A stretch of 64,000 nt of DNA, taken from contig NZ_CP157968.1 in the NCBI RefSeq assembly GCF_040215725.1, positions 1,178,001 through 1,242,000 of the forward strand, written 5' to 3'. The DNA comes from Rhizobium sp. ZPR4. Lineage in GTDB: Bacteria > Pseudomonadota > Alphaproteobacteria > Rhizobiales > Rhizobiaceae. Position numbers and translations under genes: made by a program. Below, in pieces: positions 34,652-43,156 of this stretch (the stretch's first letter is position 1; every line of letters begins with the position of its first letter). The notes below the pieces were generated by a model. The model saw nothing but the letters and a program-made list of their open reading frames with translations. It did not search any database and had not been told where the DNA came from.

Positions 34652-35449
34652 TCACTCCGCGGCTTCGACGAAGCGGTGGCGTTCGTAGAGGAACTTCAGC
34701 ACGGCTTCGCGGCATTTGAGGTAGGTTCGGTCGGAGGCAAGCTCGATGCGGTTGCGCGGCCGCGGGATCGGCACTTCAAGGATATCGCCGATATGGGCGG
34801 CCGGACCATTGGTCATCATGACGATGCGGTCGGAGAGCAACACCGCCTCGTCGACATCATGGGTGATCATCACCATGGTGCTGCCGAGGCGAGCGTGAAT
34901 TTCCATGACCGCATCCTGCAGATGAGCGCGGGTGAGCGCGTCCAGCGCCCCGAAGGGTTCGTCGAGCAAAAGAATCTTCGGCTGCATGGCAAGCGCGCGG
35001 GCAATGCCGACACGCTGTTTCATGCCGCCGGAGATTTCCGAGGGACGCTTGTCCTTGGCGTGCGCCATCTGCACGAGATCGAGGTTGCGCATCACCCAGT
35101 CATGGCGCTCGGCCTTGGTCTTGGTGCCGCGAAACACTTTCGAGACAGCGAGATTGACGTTCTCGTAGACGCTGAGCCAGGGTAGCAGGCTATGGTTCTG
35201 GAAGACCACGGCCCGATCCGGGCCGGGCGCGTTGACTTCACGGTTTTCAAGCAGCACCGCGCCGGCTGATACCGGCGTCAGGCCGGCAATGAGGTTCAAA
35301 AGGGTCGACTTGCCGCAGCCGGAGTGACCGATGATCGAGACGAATTCGCCCTTGTCGATGACGAGTTCGATGCCCTTCAGCACTTCGGCGCGCTGGCCGC
35401 CGCGATCGAAATATTTGTCGATATGATCGAGCTTCAGATAGGCGCTCAT
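34652..35449 (-). CDS. nrtD: nitrate ABC transporter ATP-binding protein
   Basis: The 265-residue ATPase has Walker A GHSGCGKST (about 42-50), the signature SGGMKQRVGIARAL, Walker B ILLLDEPFGALDALTRAHLQD, and the switch His in MITHDVDEAV. The sequence is of the NrtD/SsuB/TauB type. Its place between the permease and nirB makes nitrate/nitrite import the likely function. GAGGAGAACCCT precedes the ATG. Rhizobial annotation also calls this nrtC. Confidence 0.94.
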   Translation of the reverse strand: MSAYLKLDHIDKYFDRGGQRAEVLKGIELVIDKGEFVSIIGHSGCGKSTLLNLIAGLTPVSAGAVLLENREVNAPGPDRAVVFQNHSLLPWLSVYENVNLAVSKVFRGTKTKAERHDWVMRNLDLVQMAHAKDKRPSEISGGMKQRVGIARALAMQPKILLLDEPFGALDALTRAHLQDAVMEIHARLGSTMVMITHDVDEAVLLSDRIVMMTNGPAAHIGDILEVPIPRPRNRIELASDRTYLKCREAVLKFLYERHRFVEAAE

Positions 35450-35459
35450 AGGGTTCTCC

Positions 35460-36356
35460 TCAGTTGCTCGTCATGCCACGGGTCACGACGGCACCAAGGC
35501 CTGCGACCAGACGATCGAGGACAAAGCCGGTGATGCCGATATAGGCGAGCGCCACGATGATGTCCGGCAGGCGCGAGGAGTTCCACGCGTCCCAGATGAA
35601 GAAGCCGATGCCGACACCACCTGTCAGCATTTCGGCGGCGACGATTGCCAGCCAGGAGAGCCCGGCGCCGATGCGCAGTCCGGTGAAGATGTAGGGGGCG
35701 GCCGCCGGCACCATGATGCGGAAGAAGAATTCGATCTGGTTCAGCCGCAGCACCTTGGCAACATTGCGATAGTCCTGCGGAATGTTGCGCACGCCGACCG
35801 CCGTGTTGATGATGACGGGCCAGATCGAAGTGATGAAGATCACGAAGATCGCCGACGGGTTGGAATTCTGGAAGGCCGCGAGCGAGAGCGGCAGCCAGGC
35901 AAGCGGCGGCACAGTGCGCAGCACCTGGAAGATCGGGTCGAGGCCGCGCATCGCCCAGACCGATTGCCCGATCACCGCGCCGATCAGCACGCCGGCGACC
36001 GCAGCAAGGCCGAAGCCATAGGCGACGCGTTGCAGGGAGACGAGCACGCGCCAGGCAAGCCCGATATCCTGTGGTCCATTGTAGAAGAAGGGATAGACGA
36101 TGAGGTCATAGCTTTCCTGCCAGACCTGCGATGGCGGCGGCAGGCTGGCGCCCGGCTGTTCACAGAGCAACTGCCAGATACCAAGCAGAAGTACCAGGAC
36201 TACCAGGGGCGGCAGGACGCTACGCAAGACCGAGACAGCGATACGACCTGGATCGATGCGCCGAGCCGGGCGGGCCGCCAATGTCACGACATGGCTCTTT
36301 GCGGGAGCAGGCGCTTGCGCAACGGCGGCTTGCTGTTTGCGGGCGGTTACGGACAT
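35460..36356 (-). CDS. nrtB: nitrate ABC transporter permease
   Basis: The protein has 298 residues beginning MSVTARKQQAAVAQ at ATG 36356. Upstream in-frame codons fall inside nrtA and were excluded. A basic cytoplasmic N-terminus is followed by about six TM helices. The EAA-type loop (NVAKVLRLNQIEFFFRIMVPAAAPYIFTGLRIGAG) is typical of the NrtB/SsuC/TauC group. The helix VFVIFITSIWPVIINTAVGVRNI is characteristic of nitrate/bicarbonate permeases. It starts 34 bp after nrtA. Confidence 0.94.
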   Translation of the reverse strand: MSVTARKQQAAVAQAPAPAKSHVVTLAARPARRIDPGRIAVSVLRSVLPPLVVLVLLLGIWQLLCEQPGASLPPPSQVWQESYDLIVYPFFYNGPQDIGLAWRVLVSLQRVAYGFGLAAVAGVLIGAVIGQSVWAMRGLDPIFQVLRTVPPLAWLPLSLAAFQNSNPSAIFVIFITSIWPVIINTAVGVRNIPQDYRNVAKVLRLNQIEFFFRIMVPAAAPYIFTGLRIGAGLSWLAIVAAEMLTGGVGIGFFIWDAWNSSRLPDIIVALAYIGITGFVLDRLVAGLGAVVTRGMTSN

Positions 36357-36390
36357 TGAACGAATCCTTTTTGGAAGAGAGTGCCGAGCA

Positions 36391-37689
36391 TTACGACGCC
36401 ACCTTGATCGAGAGGCTTTCGAGGTATGCAGTGGGGTTTTCGGGGTCGAAGACCTTGCCGTCGAAGAAGGTTTCCTTGCCGCGCGAGGTCGATGCCGGAA
36501 TGTCCGATGCGGCAACGCCGAGATCCTTGGCCGCGTCGCGCCAGATATCCTGACGGTTGACCTGGCCAACCAGTGTCTTGATGTCGGTGTTGGGTGCGAA
36601 CTTGCCCCAGCGGATGTTCTCGGCGATGAACCAGGCGTCATGGCTCTGATAGGGGTAGGAGACGCCACCCTTCCAGAATTTCATGTAGAGGTCTGTGCCC
36701 TTGGCGACACGGCCGTTGCCGTAGTTGATGTCGCCCTTCAAGCGGCCTAGCACGTCCTTGGGTGGAACATTGAACCATTGCCGTTTGCCGAGAATGGTCG
36801 CCATCTCCTCCTTGTTATCCATGCTGTCGCACCATTGCTGGGCTTCCATGATGGCCATAAGCAATGCCTTGGCGGCATTCGGGTTCTTCTCGATCCAGTC
36901 GGCGCGCATGCCCAGAGCTTTTTCCGGGTGGCCTTTCCAGATCTCGCCGGTCGTGCAGGCAGTAAAGCCGATGCCCTGATTGACGAGCTGTTCGTTCCAG
37001 GGTTCGCCGACACAGAAGACGTCCATGTTGCCGACCTTCATGTTCGCCACCATCTGCGGCGGCGGCACGACGATGGTCGAGACGTCCTTGTCGGGATGGA
37101 TGCCACCAGCAGCCAGCCAATAGCGGATCCACAGATCATGCGTGCCGCCCGGGAAGGTCATGGCCGCCTTGATCTCCTTGCCTGCGGCTCTTTTCGCGTC
37201 GAAGGCGGCTTTGAGCTTGGATGCGTCCAGCTGGACGCCGGTTTCTGCATATTCCTTTGCGACCGAGATGCCCTGGCTGTCGTAGTTGAGGCGGGCGAGG
37301 ATCGCCATCGGCACGGGTTGGTTGTTCTGCGTCACCTTGCCGGTATGCATGAGGTAGGGGAGTGGCGAGAGGATATGGGCGCCGTCGATGCCGTTCGCCG
37401 CGCCGCCAAGCACGAGGTTATCGCGCGTCGCGCCCCAGGAGGCCTGCTTGGCGACATCCGTGTCGGGAAGGCCGTGCTTTTCGAACAGGCCCTTTTCCTT
37501 GGCGATAACCAGCGGTGCGGCATCCGTCAGGGCGATGTAACCAAGCTTGACCCCAGACACTTCCGGTCCCGACGTTGCTGCAAAGGCACCGGAAGGGAAG
37601 GCCGCCTTGACCGCGCCGATCAGGGCAGCCGTGGCGGATGTCTTCAAAAGGTTGCGGCGCGTAACACCACCGGACAGGATCTTCTTCAC
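36391..37689 (-). CDS. nrtA: nitrate ABC transporter substrate-binding protein, Tat-exported
   Basis: The protein has 432 residues if it starts at GTG 37689, which has AAGGGGA eight bases upstream. An ATG 15 codons further up (37734) directly abuts the T run of a terminator hairpin and has no ribosome site, so I reject it. The leader MKKILSGGVTRRNLLKTS is a twin-arginine signal ending near AFAA. The NrtA/CmpA fold is clear (KLGYIALTDAAPLVIAKEKGLFEKHGL, HILSPLPYLM, WLAAGGIHPDKDVSTIVVPPPQM, VGEPWNEQLV). It binds nitrate/nitrite in the periplasm. It is the first gene of the operon. Confidence 0.93.
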   Translation of the reverse strand: MKKILSGGVTRRNLLKTSATAALIGAVKAAFPSGAFAATSGPEVSGVKLGYIALTDAAPLVIAKEKGLFEKHGLPDTDVAKQASWGATRDNLVLGGAANGIDGAHILSPLPYLMHTGKVTQNNQPVPMAILARLNYDSQGISVAKEYAETGVQLDASKLKAAFDAKRAAGKEIKAAMTFPGGTHDLWIRYWLAAGGIHPDKDVSTIVVPPPQMVANMKVGNMDVFCVGEPWNEQLVNQGIGFTACTTGEIWKGHPEKALGMRADWIEKNPNAAKALLMAIMEAQQWCDSMDNKEEMATILGKRQWFNVPPKDVLGRLKGDINYGNGRVAKGTDLYMKFWKGGVSYPYQSHDAWFIAENIRWGKFAPNTDIKTLVGQVNRQDIWRDAAKDLGVAASDIPASTSRGKETFFDGKVFDPENPTAYLESLSIKVAS

Positions 37690-37865
37690 TTGCAGTTCCC
37701 CTTGTTTTGCTCGTGACGCGTGGAATTCGGACATAAAAAAACGCCGCTCGGTCGATGCGGCCCGGGACAGGAAAGGAATCCTCGGGGCAAGAACCTTGCG
37801 ACGTCGATGTCTTGGCGAGCGCGTTTTCCGCGCATTGCGTGCCTCGATCGCCGTTGATCGAAGCG
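37690..37865 (-). ncRNA. NasT-type (ANTAR) regulatory leader of the nrtABD-nirBD-nasA mRNA
   Basis: From the predicted start near 37865 the leader is about 176 nt. Its first hairpin, 37845-37860, has stem CGATC/GATCG and the six-base loop AACGGC, which has the A1 and G4 that ANTAR proteins need. A weaker three-pair hairpin with loop ATCGAC (also A1, G4) lies at 37800-37811. A GCGCG/CGCGC hairpin is at 37819-37833. A terminator hairpin with T7 follows at 37735-37761, then AAGGGGA and the GTG start. NasT is encoded 1.7 kb upstream, so antitermination is the expected control. Only the folding was judged, by eye. Confidence 0.7.
37735..37761 (-). terminator. leader terminator (attenuator) upstream of nrtA
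   Basis: On the minus strand, GCCGC, a nine-base loop and GCGGC form a 5-bp GC stem, then G and seven T residues (37741-37735). It stands between the sigma-54 promoter and the nrtA ribosome site, as expected for an attenuator. The stem is short, so strength is uncertain. Confidence 0.6.
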
Positions 37866-37875
37866 AAATTAAATA

Positions 37876-37891
37876 AGCAAGCCGCGTGCCA
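37876..37891 (-). promoter_or_regulatory. sigma-54 promoter of the nitrate assimilation operon
   Basis: On the minus strand the sequence TGGCACGCGGCTTGCT matches the sigma-54 consensus TGGCACG-N4-TTGCW at every fixed position, with correct GG-to-GC spacing. The predicted start is near 37865, about 176 nt before the nrtA start codon. Confidence 0.85.
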
Positions 37892-38022
37892 GTTTTTGGC
37901 GGCGATGCCATGATGTTGTAATTACTCAATTATTCAGGAAGGTGATAAGATGGCATGCTTTTCAGGCAGTTGCGATTTCTGCAAATATTTTGAGCGGATG
38001 CCGCTCCCACGGCTTTCGATCC

Positions 38023-38039
38023 TGCGCTTATTCTGTGCA
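38023..38039. promoter_or_regulatory. NtrC-like enhancer site
   Basis: TGCGC-N7-GTGCA differs by one base from the NtrC consensus TGCAC-N7-GTGCA. It lies about 150 bp upstream of the sigma-54 promoter, the usual enhancer distance, in the gap before nasS ends. Confidence 0.55.
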
Positions 38040-38057
38040 GCGCAGCATAACTGGAAG

Positions 38058-39356
38058 CTAGATTTCGTCGCTCGAAGGCCGCATCGCGCTTGTCGTTTTC
38101 ACGGCAAATCCGGCGATATAGGCGGCGATCTCGGCAGGATCGAAGATATGCCCGTCCATGAAGCGGTCGCCATCCCTGTCGCCCTCGATACGGATATCTG
38201 CATCATCAGGTGACACCTCGTTGCCGAGTGCCAGCCGATAGAGGTCGGAACGGTAGGCTGAGGCTGCCATCTTCATGTTCTGCTCGGAAAGTGCGCTTTG
38301 CCCCCAGCGTATCATCTGGCTGAAGATCCAAAGCGCTTGGCTGGGGCGGGGATAGTTGGCAAAGCCGCCATGGAAACTGAAATATCTGTCGATGATGCGG
38401 CGATGGCCCCTCGCATCAAGATTGAATTCGCCCGCCAGCACATGGCGGATGATGTGGACGGGGGCCGCGATATAGCGTTGGTCGGCAAGCGCTTCGGCAA
38501 GGGCATCATGATTTTCCGCCCGGTCGCACCAACGCGCCGCCGCGTCGAGTGCCACGATGAGGCGCGAAACGGTTTCGGGATGGCTTTCGGCCCATTCCGG
38601 GCGCATGCCGATCACCTTTTCCGGCGCAGAGGGCCAGATATCCTGTTTGGCCGCGACGATGCGGCCGACGCCTCGTTCGGATGCGACCATGTTCCAAGGC
38701 GCGCCGACACAGAAGCCATCGATGGCGCCGGCGGCAAGCGCATCGGATGTAAGAGGCGGCGGCACGACGACAAGCTTCACGTCGCGGTCGGGATCGATGC
38801 CGCCGGCGGCCAGCCAATAGCGGAATTCGTAATTATGCGACGAGAACGGATAGGTCATGCCAAGCGTTGGCGGCTGCTCTCCGCGCGCCTTCATGGTTTC
38901 GACCACTTTCGCAAGCGCCTGCGAATTTTCCAATGCGCTTGCCTGATCGGAAAGGCCTGTTTCTTCGCACATGCGGTCGAACAGCCGTGTCGATAGTGTA
39001 ATGGCGTTGCCGCCGCAGCCAAGCGAGAATGGCGTAATCGTGGGCGAGGGGTTCGAGCCAAGCCCGAGCATGGCTGCGACCGGCATCGGCGAGAGCATAT
39101 GGGCGATGTCGAACTGGCGAAAGGCAAGCCGGTCGCGGACATTGGCCCAGGAGACGTCCTTGACGAGATCGAGAGCGATCCCCTCCTTGCGGGCGAAGCC
39201 GAATTCCGCAGCTGCAATCAGGACAGACGCATCGACGAGTGGAATGAAGCCTGCCCGCAATGTGCGCGGGCCTTCGCTGATAATCTGGGCAGGTGCCGAA
39301 GGATTGCTGTCGCCTGCCTTTTGGGCTTTGGCGGAACGGGTTGCTTGCACTGTCAT
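38058..39356 (-). CDS. nasS: nitrate/nitrite sensor, NrtA-like cytoplasmic protein
   Basis: The protein has 432 residues from ATG 39356, with GGAG six bases upstream. It resembles NrtA along its length (TLRAGFIPLVDASVLIAAAEFGFARKEGI, AHMLSPMPVAAML, YWLAAGGIDPDRDVKLVVVPPPL, VGAPWNMVASERG) but has no signal peptide, the mark of NasS. In known systems NasS holds the antiterminator NasT in an inactive complex and releases it when nitrate or nitrite binds. It follows nasT by 55 bp on the same strand and precedes the operon that NasT would control. Confidence 0.92.
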   Translation of the reverse strand: MTVQATRSAKAQKAGDSNPSAPAQIISEGPRTLRAGFIPLVDASVLIAAAEFGFARKEGIALDLVKDVSWANVRDRLAFRQFDIAHMLSPMPVAAMLGLGSNPSPTITPFSLGCGGNAITLSTRLFDRMCEETGLSDQASALENSQALAKVVETMKARGEQPPTLGMTYPFSSHNYEFRYWLAAGGIDPDRDVKLVVVPPPLTSDALAAGAIDGFCVGAPWNMVASERGVGRIVAAKQDIWPSAPEKVIGMRPEWAESHPETVSRLIVALDAAARWCDRAENHDALAEALADQRYIAAPVHIIRHVLAGEFNLDARGHRRIIDRYFSFHGGFANYPRPSQALWIFSQMIRWGQSALSEQNMKMAASAYRSDLYRLALGNEVSPDDADIRIEGDRDGDRFMDGHIFDPAEIAAYIAGFAVKTTSAMRPSSDEI

Positions 39357-39411
39357 ATTCACTCCGATGCCTCCCCTTCGAGGGCGACGGACGAGATGGG
39401 GCTCAATGCGC

Positions 39412-39999
39412 TCACATCAGCAACCCCGCTGCCGTCACGACGCTTTGCGCGATCTCGGACATCTTCTTCTTTTCGTTCATGGCCGTCTGCCGCAGCAGCG
39501 CGAAAGCTTCGTCTTCCGAAAGGCCGCGCATCTTCATCAAGATACCCTTGGCTCTCTCGACGATCTTGCGTTCTTCAAGTGCCGACTTGGCGTCCGCCAG
39601 CTCCCGCTGCAGCCGGCTGAAGGCATTGAAGCGGCTGACGGCCATATCGAGGATCGGCTTGACCCGCTCCTTCTTGAGGCCATCGACGATATAGGCCGAG
39701 ACGCCGGCCTCGACGGCCGCCTCGATGGAGGCCGTGTCGGAGCGATCGACGAACATGGCGATCGGCCGCCCTACCGTCCGCGTCAGCTGAAACAGATGCT
39801 CCATCATGTCGCGGTTCGGATTCTCGAGATCGATGATGATGACGTCGGGGCGAAGCGTCTCGATCGTGCGTGCGACGCCCTGTACTTCGTGGATGACCGT
39901 CACGCGCGCATGGCCAGCCTCCCGCAAACCCTCCTCGATGATAGAGGCGCGGATCGCATTTTCATCGATCACAAGAATGGTCAGATCGAGACGGCTCAT
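39412..39999 (-). CDS. nasT: ANTAR-domain transcription antiterminator
   Basis: The protein has 195 residues from ATG 39999. Residues 1-120 are a receiver-like domain (LTILVIDENAIRASIIEEGLREAGH, DVIIIDLENPNRDMMEHLFQL). The phospho-acceptor region reads IIIDLEN, so the usual Asp is present. The C-terminal ANTAR domain (about 130-190: SALEERKIVERAKGILMKMRGLSEDEAFALLRQTAMNEKKKMSEIAQSVV) binds paired hexaloop hairpins in RNA. In NasS/NasT systems activity is controlled by NasS binding rather than phosphorylation. Its likely target leader is at 37690-37865. AAAGACG before the ATG is a weak ribosome site. Confidence 0.93.
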   Translation of the reverse strand: MSRLDLTILVIDENAIRASIIEEGLREAGHARVTVIHEVQGVARTIETLRPDVIIIDLENPNRDMMEHLFQLTRTVGRPIAMFVDRSDTASIEAAVEAGVSAYIVDGLKKERVKPILDMAVSRFNAFSRLQRELADAKSALEERKIVERAKGILMKMRGLSEDEAFALLRQTAMNEKKKMSEIAQSVVTAAGLLM

Positions 40000-40112
40000 G
40001 CCGTCTTTATGACGCAACGCAGCAAAGCGGGCAAGTGGTGTTCGATGAAATATTAGGCGAATTAAATTTTAGCCTAAATTTTGAGCATTAAAGCTGCTTG
40101 CTGGCTAATTCC

Positions 40113-41168
40113 TCAGCAGTTCTGCCAGTAGGCTGCGATGCTGAAGGTGCCGGCATCTCTGGCAATCTCACTTTTGACGAAGGTGCGGATGGCGCGGGCC
40201 TGCTTCTGTTCGCAGGCGGCCCAGATAAAGGTATCGGGATCGGCGGCAGGCACGATATCACGCAGGATGCGCTCGAGCGTATCGGTCGTCCCTGCCGCGG
40301 CGCCATTGCGATGCAGCCAGGTGATATCCGCCGATGCGCTTGATGTCAGCGCCTGCTCCTCCAGTCTGTCGGCGACCTCAAGAAAGATGCGCAGCTCAGC
40401 ATCGGCTGGCGCGGAGGCTGCGATGCGGGCGATGGCCGGCAGTGCGGTTTCGTCGCCGGCAAGAACGAGCTTGCGCGCTGCCGGAACGCCGCCGCCACCG
40501 GGGCCGATCAGGCCGGCGCGATCGCCGCGGCGCGCGGTCATCGCCCAGGTCGCCCCCGGAACGTTGTCGCCTTCATGCACGACGAAATCGATGTTCATCT
40601 TGCCGTGATCAAGATCGATGCTGCGGATCGTATAGGCGCGGATGGTCAGCGCATCCTCCCCCTTCGGCCAATGGATGCGGCCGTCCGGCTCGGTATGCGG
40701 CCAAACCGGTTCGCGGCCCTTCGGCGGGATGAGCAGGCGGACATGCATGCCGCCCTCGACGAAATGCTTGGTGTCATTGGTTGCCACCACGACGCGGCGC
40801 ATATGCGGGGTGATGTCGTAAGCATCGACGACGCGGATCTCGCGAAAATTCGGTATGGCCGACGGCTGCGGCCCGTCGGCCCAGTTGAGGGCGAGCATGT
40901 TGCTGGAAGAGAGTTCGAAGAGGTTTTCGGCGACCATGCTGCGGATCGTGAAGAGCATGGCTGCGGTCGGGCAACGCAGTTTGATGTCGAGACGATCGTT
41001 GTTGACGGTGATGTCGGCGCTGCCGATGACGGTCTCAAGACGCGCTCCGGCCTCGCTCCGTGTGATGGTGACATGTTCGGCAAAGCGCGCGCAGAACTGA
41101 TCCAGCAGCTGACCGGCGTCCTTGTGGCTCGCCACGCCGGAAGCGGTGAAATCCCTGGCATGCATCAT
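40113..41168 (-). CDS. siderophore-interacting protein with N-terminal DUF2218 domain
   Basis: The protein has 351 residues. Residues 1 to about 95 form a DUF2218 domain (ARFAEHVTITRSEAGARLETVIGSADITVNNDRLDIKLRC). Residues about 110-351 form a ViuB/SIP-type FAD ferric reductase (REIRVVDAYDITPHMRRVVV, IRAYTIRSIDLDHGKMNIDFVVHEG with flavin-binding RxYT, GPGGGGVPAARKLVLAGDETALPAI, SIAAYWQNC). It would free iron from siderophores in the cytoplasm. The ATG overlaps the fhuB stop by four bases (ATGA), so it is translationally coupled to the hydroxamate permease. DUF2218 function is unknown. Confidence 0.92.
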   Translation of the reverse strand: MMHARDFTASGVASHKDAGQLLDQFCARFAEHVTITRSEAGARLETVIGSADITVNNDRLDIKLRCPTAAMLFTIRSMVAENLFELSSSNMLALNWADGPQPSAIPNFREIRVVDAYDITPHMRRVVVATNDTKHFVEGGMHVRLLIPPKGREPVWPHTEPDGRIHWPKGEDALTIRAYTIRSIDLDHGKMNIDFVVHEGDNVPGATWAMTARRGDRAGLIGPGGGGVPAARKLVLAGDETALPAIARIAASAPADAELRIFLEVADRLEEQALTSSASADITWLHRNGAAAGTTDTLERILRDIVPAADPDTFIWAACEQKQARAIRTFVKSEIARDAGTFSIAAYWQNC

Positions 41169-43156
41169 TGCTTTGTCTCCTTGCGGGTCAGAAACCAGAT
41201 GAGATAGGGGCCACCGATCAAGGCGGCAAACAGGCCGACCGGAACCTCATAGGGAAAGATCACAACTCGTGACAGCCAATCGGCAAGCACCAGCAGCATG
41301 GCGCCGAGCAACAAGCTCGCAACCAACTGTTTGACGGTGTTGCGAAAGCCGATGAGGCGGCCAAGATGCGGCGCGATCAGCCCGGTCAGGCTAAGCGGGC
41401 CGACGAGGAACGAGGGGATCGCAGTCAGGAGGGCGGCGAGAACCGCCAAGGTGAGCCGGCTTGCCGCAACCGAGAGGCCTAAAGAGCGCGAGACGTCGCC
41501 GCCAAGCGGCAGCACATCGAACCATCGCCGCAGGATCGGCAGGAGCGGAACGAGAAGTGCGAGCGAAATGATGCCGGTCCAGGCTTCGAAGGAGCCGGCC
41601 CGATTGGTGGAGCCCGACAACCAGGTCAGCAGGAGATAGGCGCGCAGATCGCCGCGGGACAGAACGACGGTGACGATCGCCATGCAGAAGGCGCCGATGG
41701 CAACGCCCGAAAGCAGCAGTCGCTCAGGGCCAAAGCCTCCGCGCGCGCTGAAAGCCATCATGGCAAAGAACGCAGTCAGCGCACCGATCGTCATTGCCGT
41801 GATCGTGATGGCTGGTGACGGAAATGCAAAGAGGAAGAGCGCCACCGTCAAGCCCGCACCGCCGCCGGCGCTCACACCCAGGACTTCAGGGCTTGCAAGC
41901 GGATTGGCGGTAAGGCGTTGCATGATGAAGCCCGCTGCGGCGAGCATTGCGCCGGCAGTTGCTGCAACGACGGTGCGCGGAAGGCGAAAAGGCAGAAGGT
42001 GCCAGAACTGGCTGCCGATCGCCACGTGCCAGCCGTCGAAGCTGCGCCCGACCGACAAAACAACGAGGGCCAGGAAAACAAAGCCGATAGCGAGCAAAGC
42101 AAGGGCTCGTGCCGGTGCTGCAATAGTCAGTCGCGCCCGAGGAGCGCCGTCGGCGCGGAGCGCATTGCCCGAATGCAGGCGCGGCAGGAGCAGCAAAAGG
42201 AGCGGTCCGCCGAGGAGTGCGGTCGCTGCTCCCGTCGGGGCAAGATCGGCAAACCCCGGCGAGAGAAGCTGCACCGCGCAATCCGTCAGGAACAGGAGGC
42301 CGGCTCCGGCGATGGGGGCGGCGATCAGCAGCTGCCGTGTGCGCCGCGCGCCGCAGAATCTGGCAATGTGAGGTGCGGCAAGCCCAAGAAAGCCGATGAT
42401 GCCGACCTGTGCCGTCACCGAAGCCGCAAGCCATACCGCGAGGGTCAGAATGGCAAAGCGCATGCTGTGCAATGCAAGGCCGAGGTTCCTGGCGCTGTTG
42501 TCGTCCAGGCTCATCACGGTCAGCGGACGGACCAACATCAATGCGGCGGCGAAGCCGATGACCAGACGCGGCGCAAGCGTGATGACGCCATCCCAGCTCT
42601 GCTGGTTCAGCGCGCCCGCACCCCAGATGAAGACGGACATGGCGTATTCGCCGCGTGCGAGAATGATCGTAACGCTTAGCGCGGTCGCAACCAACGTCAC
42701 CATCATGCCGCATAGCGCCACCGTCACCGGATCGAGGCCGCGGCGCGAGCTCAAGGCAAGTACGATCAGGACGGCGACAAGCCCTCCGGCAAAGGCGGAG
42801 ATTTCCCGCGGCAGCCCGATGAGCAGCGGAAAGAGGCCGACGGCGATCGTCATCGCCAGCTGCGCGCCGGCGGCGATCCCGAGCGTCGAGGCATCCGCGA
42901 TCGGATTGCGCAGTACCCTTTGCAACAGGCAGCCGGAAAGGCCGAGTGCCGCGCCGGCGATGATCGCGATCGCCGATCGCGGCAGCAGGCTATCGATCAG
43001 CAGGATATGGTTGAGGGTGGTTGCCTCCCGCACATCGGCGGTAAGCTGTGGCCGCAGGAAGAGGAGTACTGCAAAGGCAAGGATGCAGACAGCGCCGAGC
43101 AGGGCGCCATTGCGTGCCAGCAATTTGTCTTTGGCAATCACAGGCCGCTCAATCAT
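41165..43156 (-). CDS. fhuB: Fe3+-hydroxamate ABC permease, double-length
   Basis: The protein has 663 residues from ATG 43156, close to the usual FhuB length. Two homologous FecCD-type halves are fused: HILLIDSLLPRSAIAIIAGAALGLSGCLLQRVLRNPIADASTLGIAAGAQLA in the first and WHLLPFRLPRTVVAATAGAMLAAAGFIMQRLTANPLASPEVLGVSAGGGAGL in the second. Each half ends with an IGFLGLAAPHIARF or LTGLIAPHLGRLIGF coupling segment for the ATPase. About 20 TM helices are expected. Its start overlaps the fhuD end by eight bases. No fhuC ATPase gene is present in the window. Confidence 0.94.
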   Translation of the reverse strand: MIERPVIAKDKLLARNGALLGAVCILAFAVLLFLRPQLTADVREATTLNHILLIDSLLPRSAIAIIAGAALGLSGCLLQRVLRNPIADASTLGIAAGAQLAMTIAVGLFPLLIGLPREISAFAGGLVAVLIVLALSSRRGLDPVTVALCGMMVTLVATALSVTIILARGEYAMSVFIWGAGALNQQSWDGVITLAPRLVIGFAAALMLVRPLTVMSLDDNSARNLGLALHSMRFAILTLAVWLAASVTAQVGIIGFLGLAAPHIARFCGARRTRQLLIAAPIAGAGLLFLTDCAVQLLSPGFADLAPTGAATALLGGPLLLLLLPRLHSGNALRADGAPRARLTIAAPARALALLAIGFVFLALVVLSVGRSFDGWHVAIGSQFWHLLPFRLPRTVVAATAGAMLAAAGFIMQRLTANPLASPEVLGVSAGGGAGLTVALFLFAFPSPAITITAMTIGALTAFFAMMAFSARGGFGPERLLLSGVAIGAFCMAIVTVVLSRGDLRAYLLLTWLSGSTNRAGSFEAWTGIISLALLVPLLPILRRWFDVLPLGGDVSRSLGLSVAASRLTLAVLAALLTAIPSFLVGPLSLTGLIAPHLGRLIGFRNTVKQLVASLLLGAMLLVLADWLSRVVIFPYEVPVGLFAALIGGPYLIWFLTRKETKQ

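Noticed and set aside
37950..38213. Small Cys-rich ORF on the plus strand with GGAAGG upstream
   Set aside because: It has a fair ribosome site but runs into the 3' end of nasS on the other strand and covers the NtrC/sigma-54 control region. No family resemblance was seen.
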